The position numbers and the translations under genes were made by a program. Shown piece by piece: positions 44,339 through 57,360 of a DNA stretch of 64,000 nucleotides (its first letter is position 1; every line of letters begins with the position of its first letter). The stretch is from the NCBI GenBank assembly GCA_014529385.2, contig CM043963.1:102964912-103028911 (forward strand), in the 5' to 3' direction. The notes beneath the pieces were generated by a model that did no database searches, had not been told where the DNA came from, and saw nothing but the letters and a program-made list of their open reading frames with translations. The DNA is from Adiantum capillus-veneris. Its lineage: Eukaryota > Streptophyta > Polypodiopsida > Polypodiales > Pteridaceae.

Positions 44339-44520
44339 GAACCACTAAGCGCTTTCACTTAGTACACGTCAAATTTTAACCTTTTTTTTCCATAAATTTT
44401 GAATTTAATCCCACTGTTTCAAATGCCTAAACCACCCATTTTCTCAACCCCAAAAAACCATATACTATATAGTGGCAAAAGTGGTCCACCTATACATGCT
44501 TTCACCGTAATACGTTGTCG
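44339..44520. other. Junction between the 31-44 kb locus and element C
   Basis: AT-rich DNA upstream of the minus-strand gene. At 44521 the sequence becomes homologous to position 52493 inside the 3' LTR of element C. I found no inverted repeat matching the left side of the locus. Confidence 0.4.
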
Positions 44521-44945
44521 ACCCTAAGACAGTGTGTGTGTGCTAGCAATTTTTACCATGCACTAATTGTTGGCTTAGTTTATGAAAGCTCCATGATAGT
44601 GTGATAGTTTGCAACCTTACCTGCAGGTTGTCATTCATGTGTTTGAACAAACTCCATTGCTCTCTCTCTTCTTTCCTTTTCTTTGACACTATCTTGCACC
44701 ATTTGGTGTGTCTTGGTGTGAGATTATTTGTGTGTGTTTTGTTTGCACCTCCTTTGGTTGTGACAAAATCTCTTTTGCATCCTAGTTTGCATCCCATAAC
44801 TAGGTGGTGCCCCTTCACTTGTTTGGTTGTGGGTTTGTTGTTGCTTTTTCTTGCTTGTGGTTGACCCAACCCCAATTGAGTAGCATGGGAGCCTCGAGGG
44901 GTGTTTAGAGGTCTCCTCTCTTGTTGCCCGCCCTGGACTGCCTCA
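44521..44945 (+). repeat. 5' LTR fragment of element C
   Basis: It aligns to 52493-52922 of the 3' LTR (both begin ACCCTAAGA and end with a CTCA), and ends GCCCTGGACTGCCTCA. About 2.3 kb of the LTR is missing on its left. Confidence 0.88.
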
Positions 44946-44949
44946 GTGG

Positions 44950-44967
44950 TGGTGCCCCCACTGAGAA
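44950..44967 (+). promoter_or_regulatory. Primer-binding site of element C
   Basis: TGGTGCCCCCACTGAGAA starts 5 bases after the LTR end, differing from the element A and B sites at one position. Confidence 0.8.
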
Positions 44968-45029
44968 GGGCTTGTGCATGTTGTTGTGAATACTCAACCT
45001 TTATAGTGATCAAGTAGCTTGCATACAAA

Positions 45030-46205
45030 GAGTGATAGGAGATGATGAATGCTGCAAAATGTTTGACGTAGTTTTGAGAGGAAGGAGCTAGCACTTGGTT
45101 TGACTCTCTCTCTCAGGAGGTCAAAGGAAACTATAAGGAAGTCATTGATCATGTCAGGAGATACTTATTTGACCCCCAAAACACTCAAAAGCTATGGCAG
45201 GACATCATTTCTCACAAATAAAAAGACTTACATGACTACTACATGTACAAACAAGAGTTTATATGTCTTTGGGATGTATGGATGAGAAATGTTTCTAACC
45301 TTGGTGATGGTGCAGAGTTCCTAAAGAAGGAGAGGTTCATAGCCGGTCTCTTTCCCACACTCATGATAGAAGTTGAGGCAGGTGCACCTACTACCTTTGA
45401 TGCAACTGAAACTAGGGCTACTGAGAAGTATAGAAACTCAAGGGCCTAAGGCGAGAGGCCCCAATTGGCGGTCCTAAAACCAAGGGAAAATTGCAAGCAT
45501 CAACATCTAGAGAGATTCCTAAGGTAATAGATAAGGTGATAGAAGATAAATGAATCCTTGATCAACTTATCAACTCACCTTGCACAAGCTGTAGATCCCA
45601 AGGGACAAACAAAGAAAGTTGAGAAGCAAGAGCCATGACTTAGTCGCCTTTTACAGTGTTGGAATCGCAACGAGTCTAGACATGGGATGTATATTTATCC
45701 TTGGCCCCGTGGGGAGCCAGGGAGACCTAACTTGAATTACCAGAGATTAACAACCAAGGATTCTACAAAGGCCAAATGGAGCAAGACCACCTCCACAAGG
45801 GGTAGAAGGACTTTCATCTTTTTTGGATCCAAATGTGCATGTGGTAGAGGTGAAAAATTCAAATTAGGTTGACATGGAATCAAATGGTATTAAGCGTGGA
45901 CATGGAAAAGGTAAGGAGAAAGAAGGAGTCACATCACAGAGTGACCATGGATGAGGCAAGAAGGAAAAGGAGACCAAGGAAGCCAAGAGGACTTGACATC
46001 ATATCAACCTCCACGACTTCCCTCTTGGGCATGGTATGGCTCCATACAACTTGTTGGAAGACATGAGAGGTAAGGGTCCTAATATCTCATGGCCTCATTT
46101 TCTTGTATTATGTCCACAAGCTAGGAGGGATTTAATGAAGGCAGATAGCACTAGGAGAAAGGTAAAAGAGAGTTTTCCTATTGTAAAATTGCACAAGCTG
46201 AAATG
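45030..46205 (+). pseudogene. Gag of element C (broken)
   Basis: Homologous to element B gag in pieces: KMFDVVLRG, then a frame break; DPQNTQKLWQDIISH; YKQEFICLWDVWMRNVSNLG; FLKKERFIAGLFPTLMIEVE. The finger region has lost its first cysteines (CWNRNESRHGMYIYPWPRGE in place of CWNCGESGHGMYNCPWPRGE). The C-terminus reads PQARRDLMKADSTRRKVKES and LHKLK-TGA, whose last base pairs overlap the ATG of the pol frame. It is non-functional, but useful for reconstructing which changes in element B are mutations. Confidence 0.82.
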
Positions 46206-49200
46206 AATGAGGACATTACAATGGTGCTAGACTGCTACATCAAAGGAAGGTTAGTTAGGAAAGGTCTACTGGATGGGAGTGCAAAAATTTGCATCATGAC
46301 AGAGGGACTCATGCAAAGACTAGGCATGCACATCCATGAGACACCTGAAATCAAAGTGAAAATGGCAAACAACAGCAAGGCTAGGTGCGTAGTTATTTGT
46401 AATTTTTTTTTTGTGGAGGTTTTTGAAATTAATAAGGCTTTCTATGTTATGTCTACCAAAGGAGATTGTTATCCATTTATCCTAGGAAGACCATGGCTAA
46501 TAAAAATGCAAAATTTGCAAGATTGGAAAAGTGAAAAGTTAATTTGTAGGAATGACAATCATAAAAAGGTTGTCTTTGACATGAATGAGCAACATAAAGA
46601 GGAGCTCCATGAGGAATCATCACAAAGTGAGATGGAGGAAGAGTTGGACTGATAGCACTTTGGAAGAAGAAGGTAACGATAGCACTACGGAAGAGGAGTC
46701 TCCCATTGAAGTCATGTGGGTTTAAGCTAAGCAACCAAGAGACCTCTTGTCAAGGCTTGGAAGAGGTAGGTCCTCAAGAGAACCAAGGTGTGGAAGATGA
46801 AGACATGATAGAAGGTATGCTATTGACAACACTTACAAAGGAAGAAAGAGAGGAGTTCAAATGTGTGCTAAGGAATTTTCCTAGTCTTTTTGCTAAAGAC
46901 TACACAGATGTCCGTGGAGTAGGTGTTGTTCAGCACAAAATTGAGTTAAAGCATGAGGCCACACCTAAAGCTCAAAAGTTACAAAGGCTAGGAGTTATCA
47001 AGGAGCATGCTCTACTCAAGGAGGTAAGAAAGCTTCTAGTAGCATGTTTCATTTATCTAGTGGATAATTCAGAGTGGGTCTCCCCCATTTTTGTCACTCC
47101 CAAGAAGAATAACAAGTGGAGAGTGTGTGTGGATTACCATCCACTGATGAATGAGGCAACATAAAGAGATCACTTTCCCCTCCCATTTCAGGATGAGATA
47201 TTAAATGAGGTAGCCGGTCATGAGAAGTACATCGTGTGTGATGGCTACTCAGGCTACTTTCAAATAGATATCGTGTTAGAGGATCAATTGTAAACAACAT
47301 TTATCACTCCTTGGGGTTTTTATGCTTTTAGAGTCATTCCATTTGGCCTGAAAAATGTTACAACTTTCCAACGCTTCATGAACATGGTGTTTCAAGCATT
47401 CTTTGGAAAGTCAATTAGGGTGTTCATCGATTGTTTTTGCATTTATAACTCAAAATCATTGCATCTACAGAGGGTAGAAGAAGGATTGAAGAAGCTCTAT
47501 GACATGGGAGGTCAACTCAACCCCAACAAGTGCCACATAGGTGAGGATGAAGTGTTCTTGCTTGGTCACAAAGTTTCTTACAAAGGCATCGAGGTGGATC
47601 CTTCAAAGGAAAAGGCTCTTATTGAGCTAACATCACCAAGAATCTCAAGGAGGTCACCTCATTCATTAAAAAAGTGCAGTATATGTCTCGTTTCATTCAC
47701 TTAGCCTTAGAGTTACTTCACCCCTTGCAAAAATTGACACAACAAGTTGATCTTGTTTGGTCTAATGAGCTTGAACTATATTTTTGTAACATTAAAGTCA
47801 TTCTATCAGAGCTACCAACACTCATGCCTCCTTCTCATCTCTAGTGTTGGGAAGGAAACAATTGGTGCATTTTTATTAAAACAAGATTCTGACAGTACCA
47901 AGACGCGACCCATTTATTTTGCTAGTAGGGTCATGAATGCTTTGGAGAGAGGCTACACAGAGGTAGAACTCATGATTCTTTCTTTCATGTTTGTGGTGAG
48001 AAAGTTTAGATCCTACTTGCTACCAAAACCTTTTGTAATTATCACTAGGGAAAATTTGTTCCCTTGGGTGTCATCTCAAATGAATCTTACTACTAGGGTC
48101 TCAAAGTGGATTATGGATTTGGAAGAGTTCCAATACTCTTTCAAGGTAGAAGATAGTGTGCATGCATAATTGGCAGGGATTCTCACTTATAGGGTACATG
48201 AGAAGGAGATTAAGGTGCCTAAAGTAAAGACCCTACCATTGACACCACCAAAAAGTATTCCTAATGCTTTTACCTTGTTCTTTGATGGAGATTTTTGATG
48301 AGCCACAAGAAAAGCAGGGGGGGCTAGTGTTCCTCAACCCAAGTGGAGAGATTTTCATGAAAGAGAAGTTCAATCTATTGGGTTCAACAAGCAACAATGA
48401 AGCAGAATATGACATTTTAATTCATGGTTTGAAGAGTTGCATTAATCAAGGTATACAACGACTCATGGTAAAGGGGATGCGCTTCTCATTGTGAAGCAGA
48501 TTTTAGGCATTTGGGCATGCAAGAATGAAAGCTTAAGTACAAAATTTCATGCCATTCATAGGTTGTTTAATCAATTGAAGAAGTGCAACTATATCATATT
48601 CCTAGGAAACAAAATGAAGATGTTGATTTACTTGCACAACAAGAAGTTACATGTGTTGAGAAAGAAGCGCAGGTCATCATGGTGGCAACAATTGTCAAGC
48701 AACTGAGATACCAGGAACTGGAGTCATTGAATCCCATTATTGGTTACATCTTGGAGGCGAGTTTCCACAGGACTGTATAAAACTAAGAAGAGGAGACTCA
48801 CAAAGAAGGTAAGTTCATATATCTTCCTAGAAGGCTCCCTCTATCAAAGAGGTAAGGATCAAGTGTGCAGAAGAGTACCAACTATCGAGAAAGTTCCAAG
48901 GTTTGCATGAAGAGGCATGTGGTGGTCATTTTGCCCAAGAGTTAACTATGAAGAAGATTTTTCTTGCAGAGTATGTTTGGCCAAGCCTGCATTTGGATGT
49001 CCAACATTGGTATAAAAGTTGTCACAAGTGTCAGGTAAATGGAAATAGAAGATTGGTACATGGTCCAAAGTAAATCGTGCTTGAAAATGGACCCTTTCAA
49101 AAGTGGAACATTGATGCTATGGGTCCTTTGCCAAGAAACAAAATGGTAAACTCTATATTCTAGTGGTAGTAGATTACATGACTAGGTGGGTAGAGGCTCA

Positions 49201-49960
49201 AAGTGTGGCAAGGGTAAATAGGAAAACAGTGAGCACGTTTGTCTACACTAATATTTCTTGCAGATTTGGCACACCTTTGGAGACTGTTTCTGATAATGTT
49301 CCAAGGTTCAGGAACGGTTTACTCACAAAAGTTTGTGAAGAGATTCACATTCTACATCGTCATAGTAGACCCTACTACCCGTTGTCAAGTGGTTTGGTTG
49401 AGAGGGCTAATGGTGTCATCGCAGGCATCATTAGAATGATGGTGAAAAACAAGAAAAATTTGTGGGATGACTTCTTGGATGGTGCCTTGTGGGAGGATCG
49501 AACCACATATAGGGAAGCCACAGAGTTCACACCATTTCACTTGGTCTATGGTCAAGAGGCTTTACAACCAATTGAGCTCAACATTCTAACAATGCAACTT
49601 CATGGCAAAGCAACACAAGATAATCAAGAAGCATGGATGGATTGACTTACTACCTTAGCTGATCTTGAGTGGAAAAGAGAAGTAGCTTACGAGTGCTACA
49701 AGAGGAAAGCTACACAAGAAAAGGAGAAGCTTGACAAGAAACTCAAGGGAAAAGGCATCAAGGAAGGAGATCTTGTGCTAAGGTATGATAATCGACTTGA
49801 TAATCATTTTGATGCCAAGTTTGAAGCTAGATAGCAAGGTCCATATATTGTGAAGAAAGCCTTCAACTCAAGCTACTATCAGCTCATGGATTTGGACAAA
49901 AAGTAATACTCTAAGAAGGTGAATGGGTATCGATTAAAACCCTACTTGAGTTGCATCCTA
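46203..49960 (+). pseudogene. Pol of element C (broken)
   Basis: Protease starts MNEDITMVLDCYIKGRLVRK with LLDGSAKICIMTE at the active site (Asp-Gly-Ser). Reverse transcriptase pieces: WVSPIFVTPKKNNKWRVCVD at about 47078, then a stop, PLPFQDEILNEVAGHEKY, and the catalytic segment RVFIDCFCIYNS, where the second Asp of the DD pair has become Cys. RNase H at 47747-48169 (GKETIGAFLLKQD, RPIYFASRVMNALERGYTEV). The second RNase H at 48264-48700 is frameshifted. Integrase core at 49100-49645 (IDAMGPLP, TVSDNVPRF, SGLVERANG) and GPY region QGPYIVKKAF near 49840. Numerous stops. Confidence 0.88.
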
Positions 49961-50157
49961 TTATCTGGTCTACAAAAGTGGGATCAAAGATCTACACCAT
50001 CACGTAAGTATTTTCAATTGACACATGTATGCAACTCAAGCAAAGATAATGAGGATACAAAACAAAGATTGCAATGAGCCAACAAAGATCACCAAGATAA
50101 TGGAACCACTTTCATTGGAAAAGATGTCTTTTGATGGTACGTGAATGTACCATCATC

Positions 50158-50172
50158 CTGGGGGAGGGCTAA
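50158..50172 (+). promoter_or_regulatory. Polypurine tract of element C
   Basis: CTGGGGGAGGGCTAA lies immediately before the 3' LTR start TGATAGCT and is identical to that of element B. Confidence 0.85.
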
Positions 50173-51214
50173 TGATAGCTATTTTTTGGCTATCTGGAAT
50201 TGCCATAGTAAGCTACCTCACCCTACCAAAATCACTCAAACATTGTGGCTATCCTCACCCTTCCACTGTAAATAGACGTGTGTGAGTTAGGGGACTTTTT
50301 CAATATCTTCTAAAAAAACCCTCATCTAGATTGGGCTAGTTGAGCCAAAACAAAAAAACAAAAAATATCTATTATGATTCATTGGGGTGTAAATATTTCA
50401 TTGTATATAGGACCTAAATATAGGGATTTCTTAACTATTTTGATATTTATTTAAATATTTTTACCTGAGTGCGTGTTTTATTAGACCTATATATGCCTTC
50501 TTTCACCTTCTTGCACCATAACTATATTTTTATTACCAATGTGTACATCCTCTAATCTCATAAAATATTTTCTTTAATACAAATCACCACCACATTTTTA
50601 TTCTCATCCTTGCAAAAACAAAAAACCCGGTTTCTACTCCCTTAATCACTTTTATTATATAATTTTTATTTACTTGCATAATTTTTTCTCTTTCACTCAA
50701 AATAATACAAAAGAGGGACCATATCATATTCCAATATCTTTTTCCATATCCATAATTCTTCCATATTTTTTTATTATGTACTCATTATTCTAATACCAAT
50801 TGCTCATTGAGCTAAAGTCCATGAATAATACATACACCAATCCCACCATGTATATATTTCTATATTCACCAATGATCCTCCTCCATGCATGTGTAAAGAT
50901 AACTTGAATGCTTTGTATCATGATATGACTCATGGAGGGGCTCACCCTTGGATTCATTATGCAAATTCAACAAAGGAGGGGCCACTAGAAGACTTTTGCA
51001 GGCATTAAAAACAGGCTTTGTGGTGTGATTTTTAGCGCCCACCTCCACTCCGAATTTGAGAAAGTGACCAGAAAGGAAATTTGCCTCACAAGCTGAACAA
51101 TCACCTTAAAGTTTTTATAATTTTTGGAACCGTCATTGATGAGATATGATTTTTTGGTGGACTCGAGTCTTCCCATCTTTTCTCACAAGTCACTCAAGTC
51201 TTCTCTCACCTTCC

Positions 51215-51320
<106 letters not shown>

Positions 51321-51852
51321 TACGCATTCCTCTCCATTACTCACTCAAACCTACATCTTCCATGGTTTCTCTTACCCTCTTCACCATTAAGCTCTCCTCT
51401 CACTTCATAGCTCTCATATGAATTCTACATGTACATACACCATCCCTATGCCTCTCTCTATCACCTCTAAATCACAATTCCTTTTAACTCTTATTATATA
51501 CATAAAATTCAGCATGTAAAACCATGCTTAATCCCTACTGATTGGGGATTCTCATCAACCAACATCGGTATTTGCATTGTGGTGATTAAACCTTGGCAAC
51601 GACAACATAAGAATAGAAGAAGAAGAGGATCGCCAATCATTTTTGACAACCTACATAAGTAAGTCCAAAACTTCTTCAAGGCTTCACCATCACAAGAATT
51701 TTCTCACTTCATTCAACCATCCACCTCATTCTACCAATTCTAAATATATCATTAACTTTTTAGTGATTATTAATTCTAACCACTAACATGCTAACACAAA
51801 ATAGCCATTGATCTAACCATAAAAGACACCTCACCTCAAGACATGTACATAG

Positions 51853-51859
<7 letters not shown>

Positions 51860-51895
<36 letters not shown>
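51860..51895 (+). repeat. (CT)n microsatellite
   Basis: A CT run of about 36 bp in the element C 3' LTR, upstream of the TATA candidate at 52076. Confidence 0.95.
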
Positions 51896-51899
<4 letters not shown>

Positions 51900-52922
51900 C
51901 TTAAAACTCTAATTTCACCTTATCTACCATCAATAATACTCTATTTTGAGCCCAATCCATGACTCAAGCAGACAAAGAAGGTCCGCAATGTTTTGATATT
52001 AAAAAAGAATCATAATTATGATTTGTTAGCTTGTAAATCAGGATCTCCAATAATCCTAATGAGGGGTCTACAACCTATAAAAAGTACCCTCTCATCCTTG
52101 TAAAACCATATCCAACATCTCACGAGCACTCCAATACTCGATACGCGAGAACAGATTTGGGTGTAGTCATCATCTTGTGAGCTTCACAATTGGTATGAGA
52201 GAATCTTTGATGCTACACATTGCAAAGTGAGAGAGTGTGAGTGCCTATCTCAAACCATTATTTTACATTCTCTTCCACTATCAACAATAAATATTTTGGT
52301 GCTTCAAAGGTGTGTCTTGGTTCTAGAATCGTCGTTCTTTCACTTGTGCCGCGTGGTTTGGTGAATGGAAGGTGACTAGTATAGATCTTTTAAGTTCCAT
52401 CATTTGAGCTTGTTTGAGAAAGCGGTTAGTGTGTTCTCATTTCCAAGTTTCTTGTTCATTATAAGAGGTTTTTTTGGTGATAGGTTTCCCACACCCTAAG
52501 AGATTGTGTGTGCGCTAGAAATGTTTACCATTCACTAATTGTTGGTTTAGTTTATTCAAGCTCTGTGATAGTGTGATAGTATATAGGCTTACCTTGCAAG
52601 TTGTCAATCAGGTATTTGCACAAACTCTAGTGCTCTCTCTCTTTCTTCCCTTTTCTTTGACACTATTTTGCACCATTTGGTGTGTGTCTTGGTGTGAGAT
52701 TGTTTGTGTGTGTTTTGTTTGCACCTCTTCTGACTGTGACAAAATCTCTCGTACGTCCTAGTTTGTATCCCATAACTAGGTGGTGCCCCTTCACTTTTTT
52801 GGTTGTGGGTTTTTTGTTACTTTTTCTTGCCTTGTAGTTGCCCTAGCCCCAATTGAGCAACCCTAGAGCTTCGAGGGGTGTTTAGAGATTGCCTCTCTTG
52901 TTGCCCTCCCCGGACCACCTCA

Positions 52923-53987
52923 ACATTAAAATCCTCACTCTCAATCTCAAGCCACCCGACCACCAAATGTTCTTTTTTGACTGTATACTAGATTTTTAAA
53001 AGTTTTTTTCTCTCTGTTGTATCAAAACCTCTATTCATGAGGGTTATTGATACTCTCTCAAGCTCTCTACCCTTCAAAATTTCCCTTTCATCTAATTTGA
53101 TCACAAAAATGGCTTGCCCATGCACCTCAGTATGTTGAAGATCATAGAAGTTTACCATTGCCCTTTGCAAAGTTCTCACATCAAGGAATAGATTGTTGAA
53201 AGAGTTAAACTTGAGGTCTTTCTTCTTACTAGGATATATGTGATTGATTTGGGAAGGCTCTCCAATCATTTCCATGACCTTGTAATTAATTTTGAGCTTA
53301 GCCTATTGAACAACTAGTGGCTTTGGTAGCAAGGACCCCTTCACTCTTGACTGCTTTAGGTTTTTAGTGATGAGCTTGAATAGACTTTGGTAACCTACCC
53401 TACTGATTTCAACATTATCTATAGTGCCTTGAACTTCATCCTTGTCCAAGGTAGAACTTTGCAAAAAATCATTCATGTATTTCTACCTAGCAAGCCTAAA
53501 TCTTCTTTCATCCAATAGGTTGCTAGTAACAATAGGTGGAATCACTTATAAAATGATTGTGATGCACCTCTCATGTTTCCTTGTGAATAGTTTGGCTATA
53601 AACCAAGGACCTGAGGTAAACACAAACAAAGACTATAGCACCCAAAGACACCAGCTTTCAAGACAAAGATATTATTTTGAAAAAAAAGAATTACCTCATT
53701 GCCTTGATTCTTGTGCTATAGAACAACATAGCTCTCTCCTTTCTAAAGATAATCCTCCTTCCACATTAAGGTTATTGACCTTTATACCTAGGGATTTCTA
53801 AATGGCCAGTGGTGGCTGGCTCATAGGGACCTTTACAATTATCATGACATCATTAAAACTCAAGGAATTGACTTGATACTCTGGAATCAAGATTTACCCA
53901 GAGTATCACTACACTAGTTCGGCAAAATAATTGACTATAAATGTGGTGTCCGACCAGGTGGATGCCCATTCAATCTGTCTCATAACA
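52923..53987 (-). repeat. Presumed 3' LTR of element D (left limit uncertain)
   Basis: On the minus strand it begins TGTTATGAGACAGATTG directly after the polypurine tract, and carries a TATA candidate TATAAAG at 53780-53786 about 200 bp in. A 95-codon frame at 53275-52988 (MEMIGEPSQINHIYPSKKKD) is unrecognised. The LTR end could not be fixed without a second copy. Confidence 0.45.
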
Positions 53988-53999
53988 TTCCCCCTTTTC
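53988..53999 (-). promoter_or_regulatory. Polypurine tract of element D
   Basis: The minus strand reads GAAAAGGGGGAA just before TGTTATGAGAC. It overlaps the last codons of the frame ending RKGGML. Confidence 0.65.
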
Positions 54000-54234
54000 T
54001 AATTCGTGTCGTCCCTTGACACGACCTTGGGCTTGTCATGGGGTTGTCTTCAGCTTTGTCTTCAAGGTTGGTCTTTAGCTTCAGAAGAGCTTTCGTGTTG
54101 ATAACACTCTCCCCTTCCTTGAGTGATTCATATATGCCATGTTGTTGATACGTGACTTGGCCTTTGATTATCAAGACAACTTTTCTTCTTATTGTGCAGC
54201 CTTCTCTCTCTTTGTTGCCAGTCTTGGCCACCAT
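53988..54234 (-). pseudogene. C-terminal tail of the element D polyprotein
   Basis: The frame contains GESVINTKALLKLKTNLEDK and ends DNPMTSPRSCQGTTRIRKGG-ML, directly at the polypurine tract. Gypsy polyproteins commonly end in a short basic tail of this sort just before the PPT. The integrase that should precede it is not recognisable. Confidence 0.45.
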
Positions 54235-55916
54235 GAAGAAGGATTTTAATATTTTTTATTTTATAGAACCAATCCTCTTTGTGGCCTGGACTTTATGATG
54301 GGTATGCTTTCAATGTCCACTGTAATTTGAGTTCTCTGCAATAGGCCAACAATGTTGAAGCACTGTGTGAGCTACGTATGGTTGTTGCGGATAGTTTGCT
54401 TGCTGAATTTTTCATTGCTTGTCGTTGTAAGACATTCTTTAACTTGCCATTTTTTGATGGAGCTTTATTGTCGACCTTGAAGATAAAAGATTCTCTTGAT
54501 AAGCATATGGAGACCTGATGTGTTTGCTCAAAGTGGTTGGCGATTGATTTGGGTAGATATTTCTTTATTGCTGATGCAGAAGGAATATATACAAGAAGAT
54601 GATGTGATTCTAGATTAGGGTCTAAAACCTGTATGACCAAAGGGAAAAACCCCGTGGGAAAGAAGTGCCTTTGGTATACACTCTTATTGGAGTTGAGAAT
54701 TTGGACTTGAATTACCTGTCATGCAAGGTGAGTTCTTCAAAGAAACAAAGGAAAAGTGCCTAATGCAAGTGCCAATTATGGGACACTCTATATGTTTATG
54801 AGAAATTTTCAACAAAAGTATGCAGTATGAAAGATAGAGTTGATGGGTGCTTCAAGGAAAAAATGTCGCACATGTGAAATCAAAGGATGTCTCGATAGCT
54901 TCCACATTTCCAAGAAGGGTTTTTGATGTAGAAGTTTCTCTGCTCATACCTCACTATATTGAGTACGTGAGTGTCTTTTGAACTTCCTCTTTCACTTACC
55001 ACTATACTACAATGACTTCGACTCTTATGCTCACCTATACTAGCATGAGTGACACGACATAATTATGCTCAACTCTTCTAGCTTGACAAGTACCTAGAAT
55101 AGCTAAGATGCTTAGACCATAGAGAATATTACATGACGGTTTGGGACTAATGCCTCACTCATTTAGTGGCTTAGCTGCTCGACTCTGACTTTTATGCCAT
55201 GTATTTTTAATGGCAACTTGGACTTGTCTGTTTAGGATAGAAACCCAATTCTATAAGTTTTGGAACTTTAGGCCTCTTCCATTGTGTTGGTCTTTGGACG
55301 CCACCATTTTGTCGAGTAGGTTGGTATATTTTGGCCCCTCTTGACTTGCTTGTCGTATGTTCAAACTGCTTTGTGAAACAAGTCCTTCAACTTTGGTACG
55401 GTTTGATGTAGCCTTTGTGTTAATTTCCATGAGAAGTGATTGTCGAGATGTGTGGGTCTTTTTGTGATTGAGTTCCCACTAGAAATTTTGGAACCCACCT
55501 TGTCTTTGGTCCATGTGATCGTCTTTGGCATTTTATCTTCTTCTATAATTTGATGGACACTAGGATTTGATATCCAAACCTGATGATTTTCATTGTAAAA
55601 GCCTTGCTTTTAGCTGAAGACGAGGTATCCATCTAGAGATTACAGTAGCCTTGGTTGCAATTGTCTTCTGTTGGATGTTGGTTGTTTTTTCTTGCTTTTG
55701 GATGGAAGCTTGTACTGCCTAATTTCTCTTGGTTATCCCAGATTGAGCTACAATGTTTGGTAACCATATTTGACTGTTACCTTCATAAAATCATTGTCCT
55801 TCAAGTAGCTTGACTGTGATCATCCATTGCTTCACCTGTTTGTGTTGGGTAGCTCCGTTGAAGTTTGACTTTGGTACCCATACTTGTTGTGTTGCTATCT
55901 TGGAAGGTATTTTCTT
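54235..55916 (-). other. Element D interior, mostly unreadable
   Basis: One 115-codon frame (54640-54293) starts MVIQVLDPNLESHHLLVYIP and is unrecognised. From about 55400 to 55900 broken frames continue the Gln/Lys-rich text of the next entry (for example EGNSQIWLPNIVAQSGITKR), with several TAA/TAG stops. I searched for reverse transcriptase and integrase motifs by eye and saw none. Confidence 0.4.
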
Positions 55917-57330
55917 CTACCTTTTGTTGTTGTTCTTTCTCCTGCTTGAGTTGTTTCTCTTTTGTTGATATCTCAGCTTGCTCCTTGTAGAAATTCTTTC
56001 TTGAGGTGAGTACATCCAGGCTGTTACTTTAGGATTTTTGACCCAAACATTAATGTTTCCTTGGAAACAGCCTTGAGCAGTGATTGACTCATTTGATGCT
56101 ACCCACCTTGTCACCTTTTGTTGTTGTGGTTGAACTTGTGCTTCATATATCCAAACTGGGTCTTTGACTTGGATGTGCTCTTTGGCTACTAACACTTGGT
56201 TGATTCTCTTCGGCTTCTTCCTAATGCTTTGATGTGATGGAAACTTTGGTTTATAAACTTTTTGTTTCGATTTCCATTGCATTGTTGATGGTTTGGCTCT
56301 TGATGTAGAGGCTTCACGGGAATTTTGATGGAGGCTCTTTGAAGGTAAAGTTGTCTTGCGAGGTTGATCTCCTTCAACATTTACCTTAGCTTTACCCTTT
56401 TTCACGATGGCGATTTTTTCTCTGTATGGATTTGAGAAGCTTCACGAACTCTTATAGTGTTGAAGCTTTTGATTGTTGTCAAAAGAAGATGTTTCTCCAG
56501 CTTTCTGTCAGGACCAGACTCTCTTTGATGTGATGGGAGTCGATTATTTGGAAAGTATCCTTATACTCCCCGGTACTCAACTCGAGTACAGTTTCTACCA
56601 CTCCGAAGCTAGGAATCGGTATTTTTGAATTTGTGTACACGATCTTCTATAACTCGGTGATTGGTGGATTTCCCATCATGATCCACATTCCATAAGTCAT
56701 TAGATTCTTTGTTGCTTCTGGATCTATCATAGCTGAACATGTGATTTTGAGTCCTGTTTCTTCGCATATGGTGAATTTGATCATCGTAGGAGAGAATCAA
56801 TTTTCTTCTTTATCCCTGTTATTCTTTTGATCTTGTGTTTGCTGAACATTTGACGTTGAACTTGGAAATTTTTCCCTTCTTCTGCTTTCATTTTTCTCTT
56901 TTTTGGGAGTGGACTTCTTTGAGATAGCTTTTGTCGATTCTTCGGGTATGTCAATGATGACATATTCTCGTGGTTGCTCTGCTTCCTTTGTTTGCACTCT
57001 GGCACCATGGTCCATCATGTAGCTATTTGTCTCAACTTTTCTGCTTTCATACTCACAAACTTTGTTAGCTTCCTTCAACAGCTTTATCATAAACAAGGGA
57101 ATTATATCATATCCTTTCTCATCACAGAATTTAGTCAGGGTCCCCTCATTCACACACACATCAAGAGTGGCTAGTATTTGATCCCATCCAAAGGGTTCAA
57201 ATAACTCCTCTAGACATGGTTCTGGAATATAGTGTGTGTCCTCCACAGGTCGATCAAGAATACAATCCTCCTTCCTCAGACTTACACTCTCAGGAGCTCC
57301 GTACATCCAAATATGCACTTTGCTTTCCAA
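55917..57330 (-). pseudogene. Charged Gln/Lys-rich frames of element D
   Basis: Two main frames: 57330-56797 (MESKVHIWMYGAPESVSLRK, EELFEPFGWDQILATLDVCV, FCDEKGYDIIPLFMIKLLKE, then a Lys/Glu-rich tail) and 56405-55917 (KKGKAKVNVEGDQPRKTTLP, with repeating patterns such as KVTRWVASNE, QGCFQGNINVWVKNPK). The pattern VW(V/L/I) preceded by QG.F.GN recurs downstream, suggesting a tandemly repeated low-complexity protein module. Not a known enzyme domain to me. Confidence 0.45.
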
Positions 57331-57360
57331 ATCAGTTGTGGAGTTGAAGTCTTCCCCCGG

